A stretch of 64,000 nucleotides of DNA from Roseiarcus sp963835215 (GCA_963835215.1 CAWIES010000001.1:347483-411482); one strand, 5' to 3'. Counted from the first letter of the stretch, positions 9,226-18,256 are shown. A program made the numbers and translations. The notes: generated by a model not told the origin, from the sequence alone.

Positions 9226-10141
9226 TCAGCCGGCGGCGCCGAGCTCGCGGTAATAGTTGGCGACGCGGTCGTGCCACAAGCGGCGCGCCTTCATGTGTTC
9301 GATGCCGGGAACGCGGCCGGGCAAATCGAGCGAGGTCAGCAGCCCCTCGATCTCGCGCCGCGCGGCGTTCTGCGAACTGCTGAGGCCGCTGGCCGCCTGT
9401 TCGATCGGGTCGAGCGCGGTCAGCCCGATCGGGAACAACTCGCGGAAGATAACGCGGTCGTGCAAGCCGTCGGCGACGCGAAAGCGCAGTTCTCCCGCCA
9501 TGCGATTGATGCTGAGCGCAATCTGGCGCGCGTTGTTGCTGGCGATCGACGCCATGCGGTTGCGCACCATCACCCAGTCGATGACTCCATTGTCGACGAG
9601 GCGCCGCCGGCGGCGCGCTTCGAGCACCAGCTCGGCGTATTGAGCGACCGCGCCGCGCTGCGAGCGGTCGTGGTTGACGCGGGAGAAGACGTCGATGTCG
9701 ATGAAGCTGTCGTTGAGCGGCGAAATGAGCGTGTCGGCCAGCGAATGGGCGAGCCGCATCAGATAGGAATCGCGAGGCCGGCGTGTCGATGACCACGAAT
9801 TCGTAATCGTGCTCGACTGCGCCGATCGCCTCGGCGAACAGCGCGAATTCGTGGGCTTCGTTGGCGCGCACGTCGGTCGAGTCGCCGCGCGCCATCGCGC
9901 AATGGCGCGGCAGTTCGATCGGCCACGAAGCATTCGCCGCCCAGGATTTGCGGTTTTCAAAGAAGCGGGTCAACGTTTGCTGGCGGGTGTCGAGGTCGAT
10001 GCAGGCGACCTTATGGCCCGCCTTGAGCAGCGCGACCGCAAGATGAATCGAGATCGTCGATTTGCCCGCGCCGCCCTTTTCGTTGCCCACCACGATTACG
10101 TGCGCGCTTCGCAGGTCAGGGGCGTCGTCGTCGAAGACCAT
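9226..10141 (-). pseudogene. mipZ: MipZ cell-division positioning ATPase, frame broken once
   Basis: MipZ is a ParA-family ATPase that inhibits FtsZ near the poles and places the division site. From ATG 10141 the frame reads VIVVGNEKGGAGKST (deviant Walker A, residues 16-29), and at about residue 119 it gives VVIDTPAS. The conserved continuation DSYLMRLAHSLADTLISPLNDSF, which has the length and residues of MipZ, is in the next frame down to stop 9226. The total length of 916 bases is 3n+1, which fits one inserted base at CGCG, 9771-9774 (expected TCGGAT, found TCGCGAT on the coding strand). An essential gene in close relatives, so a consensus error is likelier than true loss. Confidence 0.85.
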
Positions 10142-10266
10142 GGCGGCGAATCAAGCCACATTGTTATCTGGCGACCATAATCGCTTTGCGCGCTGGCGCA
10201 ATCAGTCGCGACGCGACTTTGCAGGTCGGATCAAGGCGCGCGTCGTTTTTGTGACGCGGCGGCGCA

Positions 10267-11661
10267 TCAGCGCGCCGGTTCGGCGTGGCTGACGACGCGG
10301 GTCACTTCCGGGAACTCTTCCCGCAGCGCACGCTCCAGCGCGTCGACGCGGTCGTGCGTCGCCGCGACGCTTAGGCTGGGGTCGGCGTGACAGTGGAAGA
10401 TGACGAAATAGCCGCCCGCCGCATGGCGCACGCGAACGTCGTGAATGTCCCTGAGCGCGCTGCCGAGCGCCGCGTTGCGCGTGAGCGAGGCGGTAATCCG
10501 TTCGACGAAGGCAGGGTCGGCCGCCCGACCGCCGATTTCCTGCGTCTCCAGCGGCTCGATATGCGTTTCGACCTCGATATTGCGGCCAAGCTCGGCGGCG
10601 ATCGCCTCTTCGAGCTGGCTGGCGATCTCGTGGGCGGCGGCGAGAGTCATGCGCCCGTCGACCTCGAGATCGAGCGTCACCGACTTGCGCTCGCCGACGT
10701 TCTGGACTGCGAGGTGGTGGACGAACAGATGACGGCGGCTGGCGATGAGCTGGATCAGCTCAAGCAGGGTCTCGTCGTCGAGTGCGAGTGGGTTGGCGGT
10801 GACGGTGACATCGACATCGGGCAGGCTGGCGTGGATCGCCGCCGCGACGTCGAGCTTGATCGCCGCGACGCGCTCGAGCGGCAGGGTGCGCGAAACGAAC
10901 AGACCGAGGTCGCCGACCACCTTGGGGCCGTTGCGACGCAGGCGAATGAAATCGGTGCCGGCGACCCCCGGTACATTCTCGACCGCGAGGCGCAGCGCGC
11001 CCGCCACTCCTTTGGGCGCGGCGTCGATCAGCGCGTCGATGGTGCGCCGGCCGAGACGGAAGCCGGCGACGCCGATGAAGCCGGCGACGCCGATGGCGGC
11101 GAGCGCGTCGGCGTGCGGCAAGCCGGCGCGGGTCGCCGCGAGGCCGATCAGCACCAGCGCCGAGGCGACGAGATCGCTGGAAAAATGCAGCGCGTCGGCG
11201 GCGAGCGCGTCGCTGCGGGTGCGACGGGCGACGGCGCTCAAGCCGCGCCAGCGGGCGAGATCGATGGCGATCGAGATCAGGATCGCCGCGAAGGCGTAGA
11301 CATTGGCGTCGACCGCCCCCGGCGCGCCGCCGAGCCGCTGGACGGCGACGAAGACGACGCCAACCGCGAGCACGAAGAGAAAGCCGGTCTGGGCGAGCGC
11401 CGCCACCGCCTCGATCTTGCCGTGGCCGAAGGGGTGGTCCTCGTCGGGCGGCTTGTCGGCCTGCCGCACGGCAAAATAGGTCAGGCCGCTGGCGGCGATG
11501 TCGAGCGCGTTGTGCCCGGCCTCGGAAAGCAACGCGAGCGAACCCGCCATCAGCCCGGCGAACAATTTCATGAACGTCATCAAGACGCTCGCCGCGATCG
11601 AGGCGATCGCGGCGCGGCGCTTCAAACGCGCGTTGGCGTCAATTTGAACGGCAGACGACAT
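10267..11661 (-). CDS. Cation diffusion facilitator metal exporter
   Basis: A proton-coupled divalent cation exporter (CDF family, FieF/YiiP-like) of the inner membrane. It has 464 residues against the usual 300-ish, because the cytoplasmic C-terminal domain is long: it appears to hold two ferredoxin-like halves (about 290-370 and 385-464). Metal-site motifs are HNALD (His50, Asp54) in the second helix and HFSSD (His159, Asp163) in the fifth, with an HPFGHGK loop between. The frame extends upstream to 11808, but ATG 11661 (MSSAVQIDAN) is where homology begins. Zn, Fe or Mn could be the substrate. Confidence 0.88.
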   Translation of the reverse strand: MSSAVQIDANARLKRRAAIASIAASVLMTFMKLFAGLMAGSLALLSEAGHNALDIAASGLTYFAVRQADKPPDEDHPFGHGKIEAVAALAQTGFLFVLAVGVVFVAVQRLGGAPGAVDANVYAFAAILISIAIDLARWRGLSAVARRTRSDALAADALHFSSDLVASALVLIGLAATRAGLPHADALAAIGVAGFIGVAGFRLGRRTIDALIDAAPKGVAGALRLAVENVPGVAGTDFIRLRRNGPKVVGDLGLFVSRTLPLERVAAIKLDVAAAIHASLPDVDVTVTANPLALDDETLLELIQLIASRRHLFVHHLAVQNVGERKSVTLDLEVDGRMTLAAAHEIASQLEEAIAAELGRNIEVETHIEPLETQEIGGRAADPAFVERITASLTRNAALGSALRDIHDVRVRHAAGGYFVIFHCHADPSLSVAATHDRVDALERALREEFPEVTRVVSHAEPAR

Positions 11662-11789
11662 GGCGGCGTTGTATGGTTGAGATCGCGCCGCCAAATCGCT
11701 CGCAGCAAGTGCACTTGCCGCCAAGCGTCGGCGCCGCGTTGTTATGCCCCGCCGATTGCGGCGTGGCAAATCGTCAAGGGAGTGCGACC

Positions 11790-12230
11790 ATGGAATATCT
11801 CCACACAATGATCAGGGTCACCGACCTCGAAGCGTCGGTCGCTTTTTTCGTCGAGAAGATGGGCATGGTCGAGGTGCGGCGCATACGCAACGAGAAGGGG
11901 CGCTTCACGCTCGTCTTCCTCGCCGCGTCGGGCGATGTCGAACGGGCCGAGACGAGCCAGGCGCCGCTGATCGAGCTGACCCACAACTGGGACCCGGAGG
12001 TCTACACGGGCGGGCGCAATTTCGGCCATCTCGCCTATCGCGTCGACGACATCTACGACTATTGCAAGCGGCTGATGGATGCCGGCGTGACGATCAACCG
12101 GCCCCCGCGCGATGGCCACATGGCGTTCATTCGCACGCCCGACAACATTTCCATTGAGCTGTTGCAGAAGGGCCAGGCGCTGGCGCCGGCCGAGCCATGG
12201 TCGTCGATGGCCAACACCGGCGTCTGGTGA
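11790..12230 (+). CDS. gloA: Lactoylglutathione lyase (glyoxalase I)
   Basis: Converts the methylglyoxal-glutathione hemithioacetal to S-lactoylglutathione. 146 residues, VOC fold. All four metal ligands are present at family positions: His5, Glu62, His80 and Glu123. The start ATG 11790 has AAGGGAG just upstream; the open frame from 11673 is a non-coding extension. The length and the short inter-ligand loop suggest the nickel-type (E. coli-like) enzyme. It is divergent from the metal exporter and convergent with the serine hydrolase. Confidence 0.92.
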   Translation: MEYLHTMIRVTDLEASVAFFVEKMGMVEVRRIRNEKGRFTLVFLAASGDVERAETSQAPLIELTHNWDPEVYTGGRNFGHLAYRVDDIYDYCKRLMDAGVTINRPPRDGHMAFIRTPDNISIELLQKGQALAPAEPWSSMANTGVW

Positions 12231-12240
12231 GCCACGGCGC

Positions 12241-13476
12241 CTAGAGGATCGCCGCGTAGACCAGGTTGCGGAACAGCATGCGGTAACGCAGGTAGTCGTT
12301 AGGCGCGTGCAGCATCAGGATCGCGGCGAGCTCGTCGCGCGGCGACACGAAGAAGGCTGTGCCGGCGACGCCGCCCCAGCCAAATTCGCCGACCGATCCC
12401 GCGCCCGGCGCAAGGCCCGGCGCGAGGCGCACCGAGAAGCCCAGCCCGTGGCCGTGACCGGGCGCGAGATAGGGGCTGCTCCGGTCGACGCCTGGGCCGA
12501 GTTGTTCGCTCGTCATGAAGGCAAGGGTGCGCGGGCCGAGAATGCGGGACCCGTCGAGTTCGCCGCCGCCTGAGATCATGGCGAGAAAGCGCGCGTAGTC
12601 GCCCATCGTCGAAACCAGCCCGGTTCCCGCCATTTCGAATGGCGGGGGCGCGCTCCAATCGATCGTGTCGATCTTGTTTGTCCTGAGGAGATCGTAGGAA
12701 ATGGGCTCGGCCAGCCGCTCGCGCTTGGCGGGCGGCGTGAAGAACGCCGTATCGACCATGCCGAGCGGCTTCAAGACGCGCTCAGCGAGAAATTCGCCAA
12801 GACGAAGCCCGGTGATGACCTCGATCACCCGGCCGAGCACGTCGGTCGATAGGCCGTATTCAAACGCTTCGCCGGGATGGCGCAGCAGGGGCAGGGCGGC
12901 GAGCCGGTCGATCTGCTCGGCGATCGGCTTTCCGGCATTGACGATGTCCGCTTCCGCGAGCAGCCGCTGCACCGCTGTCTCGCCGGCGAAGCTGTAGGTC
13001 AGGCCGGAGGTGTGACGGAACAGGTCGTGAATGAGGATTGGCCGGCGGGCGGGCACGAGTTCGAGCCTGCTGTAACGCTCGACGCCGACGTTCATCGCCG
13101 CGAAGGGCGGCAGATATTTGGCGAGCGGGTCGCTGAGCAGCAACCGTCCTTCCTCGACCAGCGTCATCGCCGCGACCGTCACGATCGGCTTGGTCATCGA
13201 ATAGATGCGGAAGATCGCGTCTTCCGGCATCGGCGGGCCGCCGTCTTTCAACGCGCCGAGGCGCTCCGCATAGGCGATCTTGCCGCGCCGCGCGATCAGC
13301 ATCGAGACGCCCGGCATGCGGCCGGCGGCGATCTCGCGCCCCATCGCCTCGCCGATCCGCGCCAGGGCCGGGCGCAACAGGCCGGCCTCCTCAGCGGAGG
13401 CGGTCGGCAGACCATAGAGAGAATTGGGCGCGCTCGTCATGACCGCGAGGATGGGCCATCGCGGCCGTGGCGCCAA
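12241..13476 (-). CDS. Serine hydrolase, class C beta-lactamase/esterase family
   Basis: 411 residues of the beta-lactamase family (EstB/LACTB-like). The nucleophile motif SMTK is at residues 93-96 (SxxK), the second motif YGLS at 207-210 (YxxS instead of YxN), and a C-terminal GWGG stands where beta-lactamases have KTG. HTSGLTY near 155 is typical. No signal peptide is visible, so a cytoplasmic esterase or D-amino-acid amidase-like role is more likely than antibiotic hydrolysis. The start could also be ATG 13440 (MTSAPNSLYG), which skips a Pro/Arg-rich leader. Confidence 0.87.
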   Translation of the reverse strand: MAPRPRWPILAVMTSAPNSLYGLPTASAEEAGLLRPALARIGEAMGREIAAGRMPGVSMLIARRGKIAYAERLGALKDGGPPMPEDAIFRIYSMTKPIVTVAAMTLVEEGRLLLSDPLAKYLPPFAAMNVGVERYSRLELVPARRPILIHDLFRHTSGLTYSFAGETAVQRLLAEADIVNAGKPIAEQIDRLAALPLLRHPGEAFEYGLSTDVLGRVIEVITGLRLGEFLAERVLKPLGMVDTAFFTPPAKRERLAEPISYDLLRTNKIDTIDWSAPPPFEMAGTGLVSTMGDYARFLAMISGGGELDGSRILGPRTLAFMTSEQLGPGVDRSSPYLAPGHGHGLGFSVRLAPGLAPGAGSVGEFGWGGVAGTAFFVSPRDELAAILMLHAPNDYLRYRMLFRNLVYAAIL

Positions 13477-13542
13477 GACGCTGAGGGAGGCAAGAGGGCC
13501 GACAGGCTAGACACGGCCAGGGCGCGGAGTAGAGAAAAAGAG

Positions 13543-14850
13543 ATGGCCAAAGCCTCCGATCTCTTCGCACCACTTGAGCCGCCGGCGCCGCTCCCCGAGC
13601 GGCTGCGCCCGCAAACGCTTGCCGACGTCGCGGGCCAAGAGCACCTGACCGGGCCCGAGGGCGCGCTGACGCGCATGCTGAGCGCCGCGAGCCTCGGCTC
13701 GATGATTTTCTGGGGACCGCCCGGTTCCGGCAAGACGACGGTGGCGCGCCTGATCGGCAAGCAGGCCAAGGCGGAGTTTGTTCAGGTCTCGGCGATCCAT
13801 AGCGGCGTCGCCGAGTTGAAGCGCATCTTCGACGCCGCGCGCGGCCGGCGCAGCACCGGTGGCGCGACGCTGCTGTTCGTCGATGAAATCCATCGCTTCA
13901 ACCGCGCCCAGCAGGATTCCTTCCTGCCGGTGGTGGAAGACGGCTCGATCACGCTGATCGGCGCCACCACCGAGAACCCGTCCTTCGAGCTGAACGCGGC
14001 ATTGCTCTCTCGCGCGCGGGTGCTGGTGTTCCGCTCGCTCGACGCGGGCGCGATCGAGAAGCTGATCGCGCGCGCCGAGAGCGTTGTCGGCAAGCCGCTG
14101 CCGCTCGATGCGGGCGCGCGCGCGGCCCTGGTGCAGATGGCCGATGGCGACGGGCGCGCCGCGCTGACGCTGGCCGAGGAAGTGTGGCGCGCGGCGCGCG
14201 AGGGCGAGATCTTCGGTCCCGCCGGTCTCGTCGCGGTCGTGCAGCGGCGCGCGCCGATCTACGACAAGGCGCAGGAGGGCCATTACAATCTGATCTCGGC
14301 GCTGCACAAATGCGTGCGCGGCTCCGACCCCGACGCGGCGCTCTATTATTTCGCGCGCATGCTGGACGCCGGCGAAGACCCGCTGTTCCTCGCGCGCCGC
14401 CTGGTGAGGATGGCGAGCGAGGATATCGGCCTCGCCGATCCCCAGGCGCTCGTCGTCGCCAACGCCGCCAAGGACGCCTATGATTTTCTCGGGAGCCCCG
14501 AGGGCGAACTGGCGATTGCCGAGGCGGTCGTCTACATGGCGAGCGCGCCGAAATCGAACGCCGTTTACACTGCGTTCGCCGCGGCGCGGGAACTCGCCAA
14601 ATCGCATGGTTCGCTGACCCCGCCCAAGACCATCCTCAACGCGCCGACCAAGCTGATGCGCGAAGAGGGCTACGGCGCCGACTATCTCTACGACCACGAT
14701 CAGCCCGACGCCTTCTCCGGCCAGAACTACTGGCCCGACGCGCTAGGCCGCCGCAAACTCTACGATCCGGTCGAGCGCGGCTTCGAGCGCGAGATCAGGA
14801 AGCGGCTGGAGTGGTGGGAGAAGCTGCGGAGGGAGCGGGGCGGGGGGTAG
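13543..14850 (+). CDS. rarA: Replication-associated recombination protein A (RarA/MgsA)
   Basis: An AAA+ ATPase acting at stalled replication forks, related to eukaryotic WRNIP1 and clamp-loader subunits. 435 residues, normal length. Walker A GPPGSGKT is at residues 58-65, Walker B LLFVDEIHRF near 110-119, and sensor 1 is GATTENPSF. The C-terminal tetramerisation region contains YGADYLYDHDQPD and ends with FEREIRKRLEWW. The open frame reaches back to 12877, but that part lies antisense to the hydrolase; ATG 13543, after GAGAAAAAGAG, starts the conserved protein. Confidence 0.95.
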   Translation: MAKASDLFAPLEPPAPLPERLRPQTLADVAGQEHLTGPEGALTRMLSAASLGSMIFWGPPGSGKTTVARLIGKQAKAEFVQVSAIHSGVAELKRIFDAARGRRSTGGATLLFVDEIHRFNRAQQDSFLPVVEDGSITLIGATTENPSFELNAALLSRARVLVFRSLDAGAIEKLIARAESVVGKPLPLDAGARAALVQMADGDGRAALTLAEEVWRAAREGEIFGPAGLVAVVQRRAPIYDKAQEGHYNLISALHKCVRGSDPDAALYYFARMLDAGEDPLFLARRLVRMASEDIGLADPQALVVANAAKDAYDFLGSPEGELAIAEAVVYMASAPKSNAVYTAFAAARELAKSHGSLTPPKTILNAPTKLMREEGYGADYLYDHDQPDAFSGQNYWPDALGRRKLYDPVERGFEREIRKRLEWWEKLRRERGGG

Positions 14851-14951
14851 GGTGGGTGGTCGCGCGATGTCCGCCCGCCTTGCCGCTCCGCTGCGCCGCA
14901 GCTATAAGCGCGGCGATTTTCCTCAGCAACCACGAAGAAACGAAAGCGCCC

Positions 14952-15374
14952 ATGGCCCTCGAACGCACCTTCTCCATCCTCAAGCCCGACGTCACCCGCC
15001 GCAACCTGACCGGGGCGGTCAATGCGCGCATCGAGGCGGCGGGCTTGCGCGTCATCGCGCAGAAGCGGCTGCACATGACGCGGGCGCAGGCCGAGACTTT
15101 CTATGGCGTGCACCGCGAGCGCCCGTTCTTTGGCGAGCTGGTCGCGATGATGACCGCGGAGCCGGTCATCGTGCAAGTGCTGGAGGGCGAAAACGCGATC
15201 CAGCGCTATCGCGACGTGATGGGCGCGACCAATCCGGAAAAGGCCGCCCCCGGCACGATCCGCAAGGATTTCGCGCTGTCGATGGGCGAGAACTCGGTCC
15301 ACGGCTCCGACGCGGCGGCGACGGCGGCGGACGAGATCGCGCTGTTCTTTGCCGGCAACGAGATCGTCGGCTAG
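14952..15374 (+). CDS. ndk: Nucleoside diphosphate kinase
   Basis: Transfers the gamma phosphate of ATP to nucleoside diphosphates through a phosphohistidine. 140 residues, the usual bacterial length. The active-site motif NSVHGSDA carries His117, and TFSILKPDVTRRN opens the protein. It lies 101 bases after rarA. A palindromic repeat that could act as a terminator follows. Confidence 0.97.
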   Translation: MALERTFSILKPDVTRRNLTGAVNARIEAAGLRVIAQKRLHMTRAQAETFYGVHRERPFFGELVAMMTAEPVIVQVLEGENAIQRYRDVMGATNPEKAAPGTIRKDFALSMGENSVHGSDAAATAADEIALFFAGNEIVG

Positions 15375-15400
15375 AGCCCTCATCCGACGCGTCGCGCCAC

Positions 15401-15460
15401 CTTCTCCCGCGGAGCGGGAGAAGGGGTAAAAGCCCTCTCTCCCGCTTGCGGGCCAGGGGC
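15401..15460. repeat. Intergenic palindromic repeat after ndk
   Basis: CTTCTCCCGC-GGA-GCGGGAGAAG is a perfect 10-bp stem at 15401-15423. A second, imperfect arm pair (GCCCTCTCTCCCGC ... GCGGGCCAGGGGC) runs to about 15460. The same type of element follows ssb. It sits between two converging genes and could help end transcription on both strands. Confidence 0.7.
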
Positions 15461-16138
15461 TTACTCCGCCGCCGCCCGCTCGCGCGGCTTGGCGGCGAGG
15501 GCGCGGCGCATCAGGGCTTCCTCCATCCGCTCCGCCGTCTCGCGCAGGAACGGGTTGCGCGACTCGCGCCCCGCGCGCCCCGCGTCGAGATCGGCCTGGA
15601 AGCCGTCGCGCAGCGGCCAATGTTCGCCGAGCAGCTCGAAGCCAGCATCCGCAATCGCCTCGAGGGCGCGCGTGGTCTGCGCATCCGAGCGCCCGACCTT
15701 CGACAGCACGAGCACAATCCGCCCTTCGGCGCCGCGCTTTTCGAGCTTGCGCGCGAGCGCCAGCGTCGGCCTGAGATCGTCGAGCGAAGTGCCGGTCGGA
15801 AGGAAAACGACGTCGCTCTCCTCGGCGAGTTCCTTGGTCAGCTCGTCGGCGAGGCCGCGCGTGTCGGCGACGATGAAGTCGACATCCTCGACGGCCTTGC
15901 GCAGCTTCTTCAGGCTTCTGAAGGCGCGCGCGTCGATCTCGGGCTCGATCGCCGCGCGCAGCCGCGCCGCGTTCCATTCGACGCAGGTCAATTGCTCGAG
16001 GTCGAAGTCGGCGAGCAGGGCGCGCTTGCCCCGGTGCATCGCGCCGACCGCGAACAGCCGCGCCAAAGCGCTCTTGCCGACGCCGCCCTTTTGACTGACG
16101 AAACTGACCGTCGTCGTCGCCCACTTGCCCTTGCTCAT
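15461..16138 (-). CDS. ParA-like ATPase
   Basis: 225 residues of the ParA/MinD P-loop family. VSQKGGVGKSA (residues 15-24) is a deviant Walker A with the signature lysine, DFDLEQLT near 49-56 is the switch region, and VADTRG near 91-96 replaces the usual DxPxG. No ParB gene or centromere-like repeats are adjacent. The basic Ala-rich tail is unusual. The start at 16138 was chosen because homology begins there; the frame to 16261 is non-coding. It may segregate a cellular cargo or be a plasmid-derived orphan; the target is unknown. Confidence 0.8.
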   Translation of the reverse strand: MSKGKWATTTVSFVSQKGGVGKSALARLFAVGAMHRGKRALLADFDLEQLTCVEWNAARLRAAIEPEIDARAFRSLKKLRKAVEDVDFIVADTRGLADELTKELAEESDVVFLPTGTSLDDLRPTLALARKLEKRGAEGRIVLVLSKVGRSDAQTTRALEAIADAGFELLGEHWPLRDGFQADLDAGRAGRESRNPFLRETAERMEEALMRRALAAKPRERAAAE

Positions 16139-16208
16139 CGCCGCCTCCGCCCCGTGCGGCGGAGCATAGGACGAAATGCAGGCGCCCAGAAGCGCGCGCG
16201 AGGCCGCT

Positions 16209-17003
16209 TCAACGCCTGGGCGCGACCAGCGCGAACATTGCGCCTTCGCGATCGAGGCCATGGACGATCCATTGGCCGCCGGGCACCTCCATCGGGCCGT
16301 TGACGATCTTGCCGCCCTGCGCCCTGACCCGCTCGGCGGCGGCGTCGATCGCCGCGACGTTGAAATAATAGAGCCAGAACGGACCCGGCGTCTGCGGCGT
16401 GCGGGTCATGATGCCGCCTTCGTCGGTGTCGGCGCCTTCGAGGCCGAAGAGCTGGTAGACGCCCATGGCGCCCATATCCATGCCGGCGCGCTTCGTCCAG
16501 CCGTAGAGGCTGGAATAGAAGGAGAAGGCGGTCGCGCCATCGCCCGCATGCAACTCGCGCCAGCCAACCAGGCCAGGCGTGTCGGGGGCGGGGGCAGGGG
16601 GCGGATTGCCGCCAGCGTCGCGAAACAGCATGAAGATCGCGCCGTGCGGATCGGCGACGACGGCGAAGCGGCCGACGCCGGGAATGTCGGCCGGCGGCCG
16701 CTTCACCGAACCGCCTGCGGCGGTGAGCTTCGCCGCCTCGACGTCGACGTCCTCGACCCGGAGATAGCCGCTCCAGCACGGGCGCGCGCCCATGGCTTTG
16801 GCTTCGGGAGGGATCGCCATCATCCCGGCGACGCCATAATCGCCGGCCGAGAGCAGCGTGTAGTCCATGCCGGGCGTGCCCGCGTCCCTGGCCCTCCAGC
16901 CGACGACGTGGGTGTAGAAGTCGGCGGCGCCCTTGGGATCTTCGCCCATATACTCGCACCAGACGAACTTGCCCTTGGGGCTCGTGGGTTTGGTCTCGCT
17001 CAC
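16209..17003 (-). CDS. Two-domain VOC (glyoxalase-fold) protein
   Basis: 264 residues with two VOC domains, about 10-125 and 140-262. Each has the pattern FYTHVVGW / FYSSLYGW at its first helix and ends with DPHGAIFMLFR / DREGAMFALV. This resembles the family of SnoaL-like/CFP-30B glyoxalase-related proteins of unknown activity. The metal ligands of true glyoxalase I are only partly kept, so a lyase or dioxygenase call is not supported. It starts with ATG 17003 and lies downstream of the Rieske gene on the same strand. Confidence 0.8.
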   Translation of the reverse strand: MSETKPTSPKGKFVWCEYMGEDPKGAADFYTHVVGWRARDAGTPGMDYTLLSAGDYGVAGMMAIPPEAKAMGARPCWSGYLRVEDVDVEAAKLTAAGGSVKRPPADIPGVGRFAVVADPHGAIFMLFRDAGGNPPPAPAPDTPGLVGWRELHAGDGATAFSFYSSLYGWTKRAGMDMGAMGVYQLFGLEGADTDEGGIMTRTPQTPGPFWLYYFNVAAIDAAAERVRAQGGKIVNGPMEVPGGQWIVHGLDREGAMFALVAPRR

Positions 17004-17093
17004 TGGTGCGTCTCCCTGAGTTGTCGCGCGGCGATGTCGAAGCTAGCGGTCGTCAGCATAGAATTCGTGACGGCGCTCGTCAGGGCGGCGCGC

Positions 17094-17108
17094 CTGCCGG
17101 ACCGGCAG
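17094..17108 (-). terminator. Small palindrome between the Rieske gene and the VOC gene
   Basis: CTGCCGG-A-CCGGCAG is a perfect inverted repeat 24 bases after the Rieske stop codon. It has no T-run, so it is at most a weak or Rho-assisted terminator. Confidence 0.3.
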
Positions 17109-17131
17109 AGCGTCCTCTCACGCTTGATCCC

Positions 17132-17788
17132 TCACACCTGCAGGATCGAACCGAAGTCGAAGGTCGCGCCCGGCGGGTTCTCGCCGATCCGCAGCGTCTT
17201 GTCGTCGGGAAAATGATTGGGCGGAACCGGCAGATTGTAGGGCGCCGGCACGCCGCGCAGAACCCGGCCGGCGAGATCATATTGCGAGCCGTGGCACGGG
17301 CAGAAGAAGCCGCCGGCCCAGTTGGAGGCGGGGCTCGTGGGATCGGGGGTCGGGAAATATTTCGGGATGCAACCAAGATGCGTGCAGACCCCGACCAGCA
17401 CCAGGAACTCCGGCTTAACCGAGCGGCTCCAATTGGCGGCGTAGGGGGGCTGCTGCAGCGCGGTCGAATCCGGATCCGAGAGGCGCGCGAGCAGCGCGGG
17501 CGCGCGTAAGGCGTCGAGCGCGGCGGGCGTGCGATTGACGATGAACACGGGATGCGACTGCCACAGCGTGACGATCTGCTGGCCGGGCTGGATCTGGCTG
17601 ATGTCGATGTCGATCGGGCCGCCGGCGGCCTCGGTCGCCGCGTCGGGGTTCATCTGGTCGATCAGCGGCCACAGCGTTGCGGCGCCGCCGACGGCCGCGA
17701 CCGATGCGGTGGCGAGGAAGAGAAAGTCGCGCCGGTTGGGCTCCGGCGTTTCCTGCGGCTCGAGCGAGAGCGAAGAAGGGGTCGACAT
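17132..17788 (-). CDS. petA: Ubiquinol-cytochrome c reductase Rieske iron-sulfur subunit
   Basis: The [2Fe-2S] subunit of the cytochrome bc1 complex, anchored in the inner membrane and exposed to the periplasm. 218 residues. The cluster ligands are in CTHLGC (Cys135, His137) and CPCHGS (Cys163, His166); the other two cysteines (140, 165) form the stabilising disulfide. The N-terminus NRRDFLFLATASVAAVGG (Arg19-Arg20) is a Tat-type anchor. ATG 17788 was chosen over the upstream in-frame ATG at 17833. The cytochrome b and c1 genes that normally follow are not present here. Confidence 0.94.
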   Translation of the reverse strand: MSTPSSLSLEPQETPEPNRRDFLFLATASVAAVGGAATLWPLIDQMNPDAATEAAGGPIDIDISQIQPGQQIVTLWQSHPVFIVNRTPAALDALRAPALLARLSDPDSTALQQPPYAANWSRSVKPEFLVLVGVCTHLGCIPKYFPTPDPTSPASNWAGGFFCPCHGSQYDLAGRVLRGVPAPYNLPVPPNHFPDDKTLRIGENPPGATFDFGSILQV

Positions 17789-17929
17789 GCACTCGCCTCC
17801 GTTATGGCCGTGGGCCGGCGCCCAAGCGTGCAACCGCCGGCGCAGAAACGCGAGTGAAATCGGCGAGGAGGGCGATTTTGGGGCGGCGGAGCGGAAGAGG
17901 AAGGACTGGACGCCCGCGGAACGGAGGCG

Positions 17930-17958
17930 TTGCGATACTCCGTGATCTGTATTATGCT
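17930..17958 (+). promoter_or_regulatory. Candidate higBA promoter
   Basis: TTGCGA (17930-17935), a 17-base spacer and TATGCT (17953-17958) make a plausible -35/-10 pair. The -10 ends only six bases before the higB ATG, so the transcript would have almost no leader. Confidence 0.35.
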
Positions 17959-17964
17959 TGACGT

Positions 17965-18243
17965 ATGATCCGCTCGGTGAAGGGCACGGCGACGCGGCAA
18001 TTCATCGAGGCAGGGAAAGCCAAGTTCTCAGGGCTCGATCTCGATTTGGCGCGCCGTCGCCTCTCGACATTGAATGCGGCGCGAAAGCTGGACGATTTGT
18101 CGCGCTTGCGCAGCGTCGGACTTCATAAACTCTCCGGCGACCGTGGCGGCTTTTGGGCGATCAGCGTCAACGGCCCGTGGCGGATCGTGTTTCGCTTCGA
18201 GTCCGGCGACGCGTTCGAGGTGGAGATCGTCGATTATCACTAA
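17965..18243 (+). CDS. higB: HigB-type RelE-family toxin
   Basis: 92 residues of the HigB/RelE plasmid-maintenance killer family, an mRNA interferase that cleaves transcripts at the ribosome. It begins MIRSVKGTATRQFI and holds the conserved LRSVGLHKLSGDRGGFWAISVNGPWRIVF block (about 49-75), then ends with VEIVDYH, the family signature tail. The toxin gene comes first, as is normal for higBA. The antitoxin follows after 13 bases. Confidence 0.93.
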   Translation: MIRSVKGTATRQFIEAGKAKFSGLDLDLARRRLSTLNAARKLDDLSRLRSVGLHKLSGDRGGFWAISVNGPWRIVFRFESGDAFEVEIVDYH

Positions 18244-18256
18244 GAGGAACGAGGCG

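Noticed and set aside
8411..10141. A 576-codon MipZ-glycosyltransferase hybrid
   Set aside because: It exists only because of a single-base shift in mipZ; homology splits into two complete genes in different frames.
13507..14697. Long open frame opposite rarA
   Set aside because: Low-complexity composition typical of the antisense of a GC-rich gene; the sense gene is clearly conserved.
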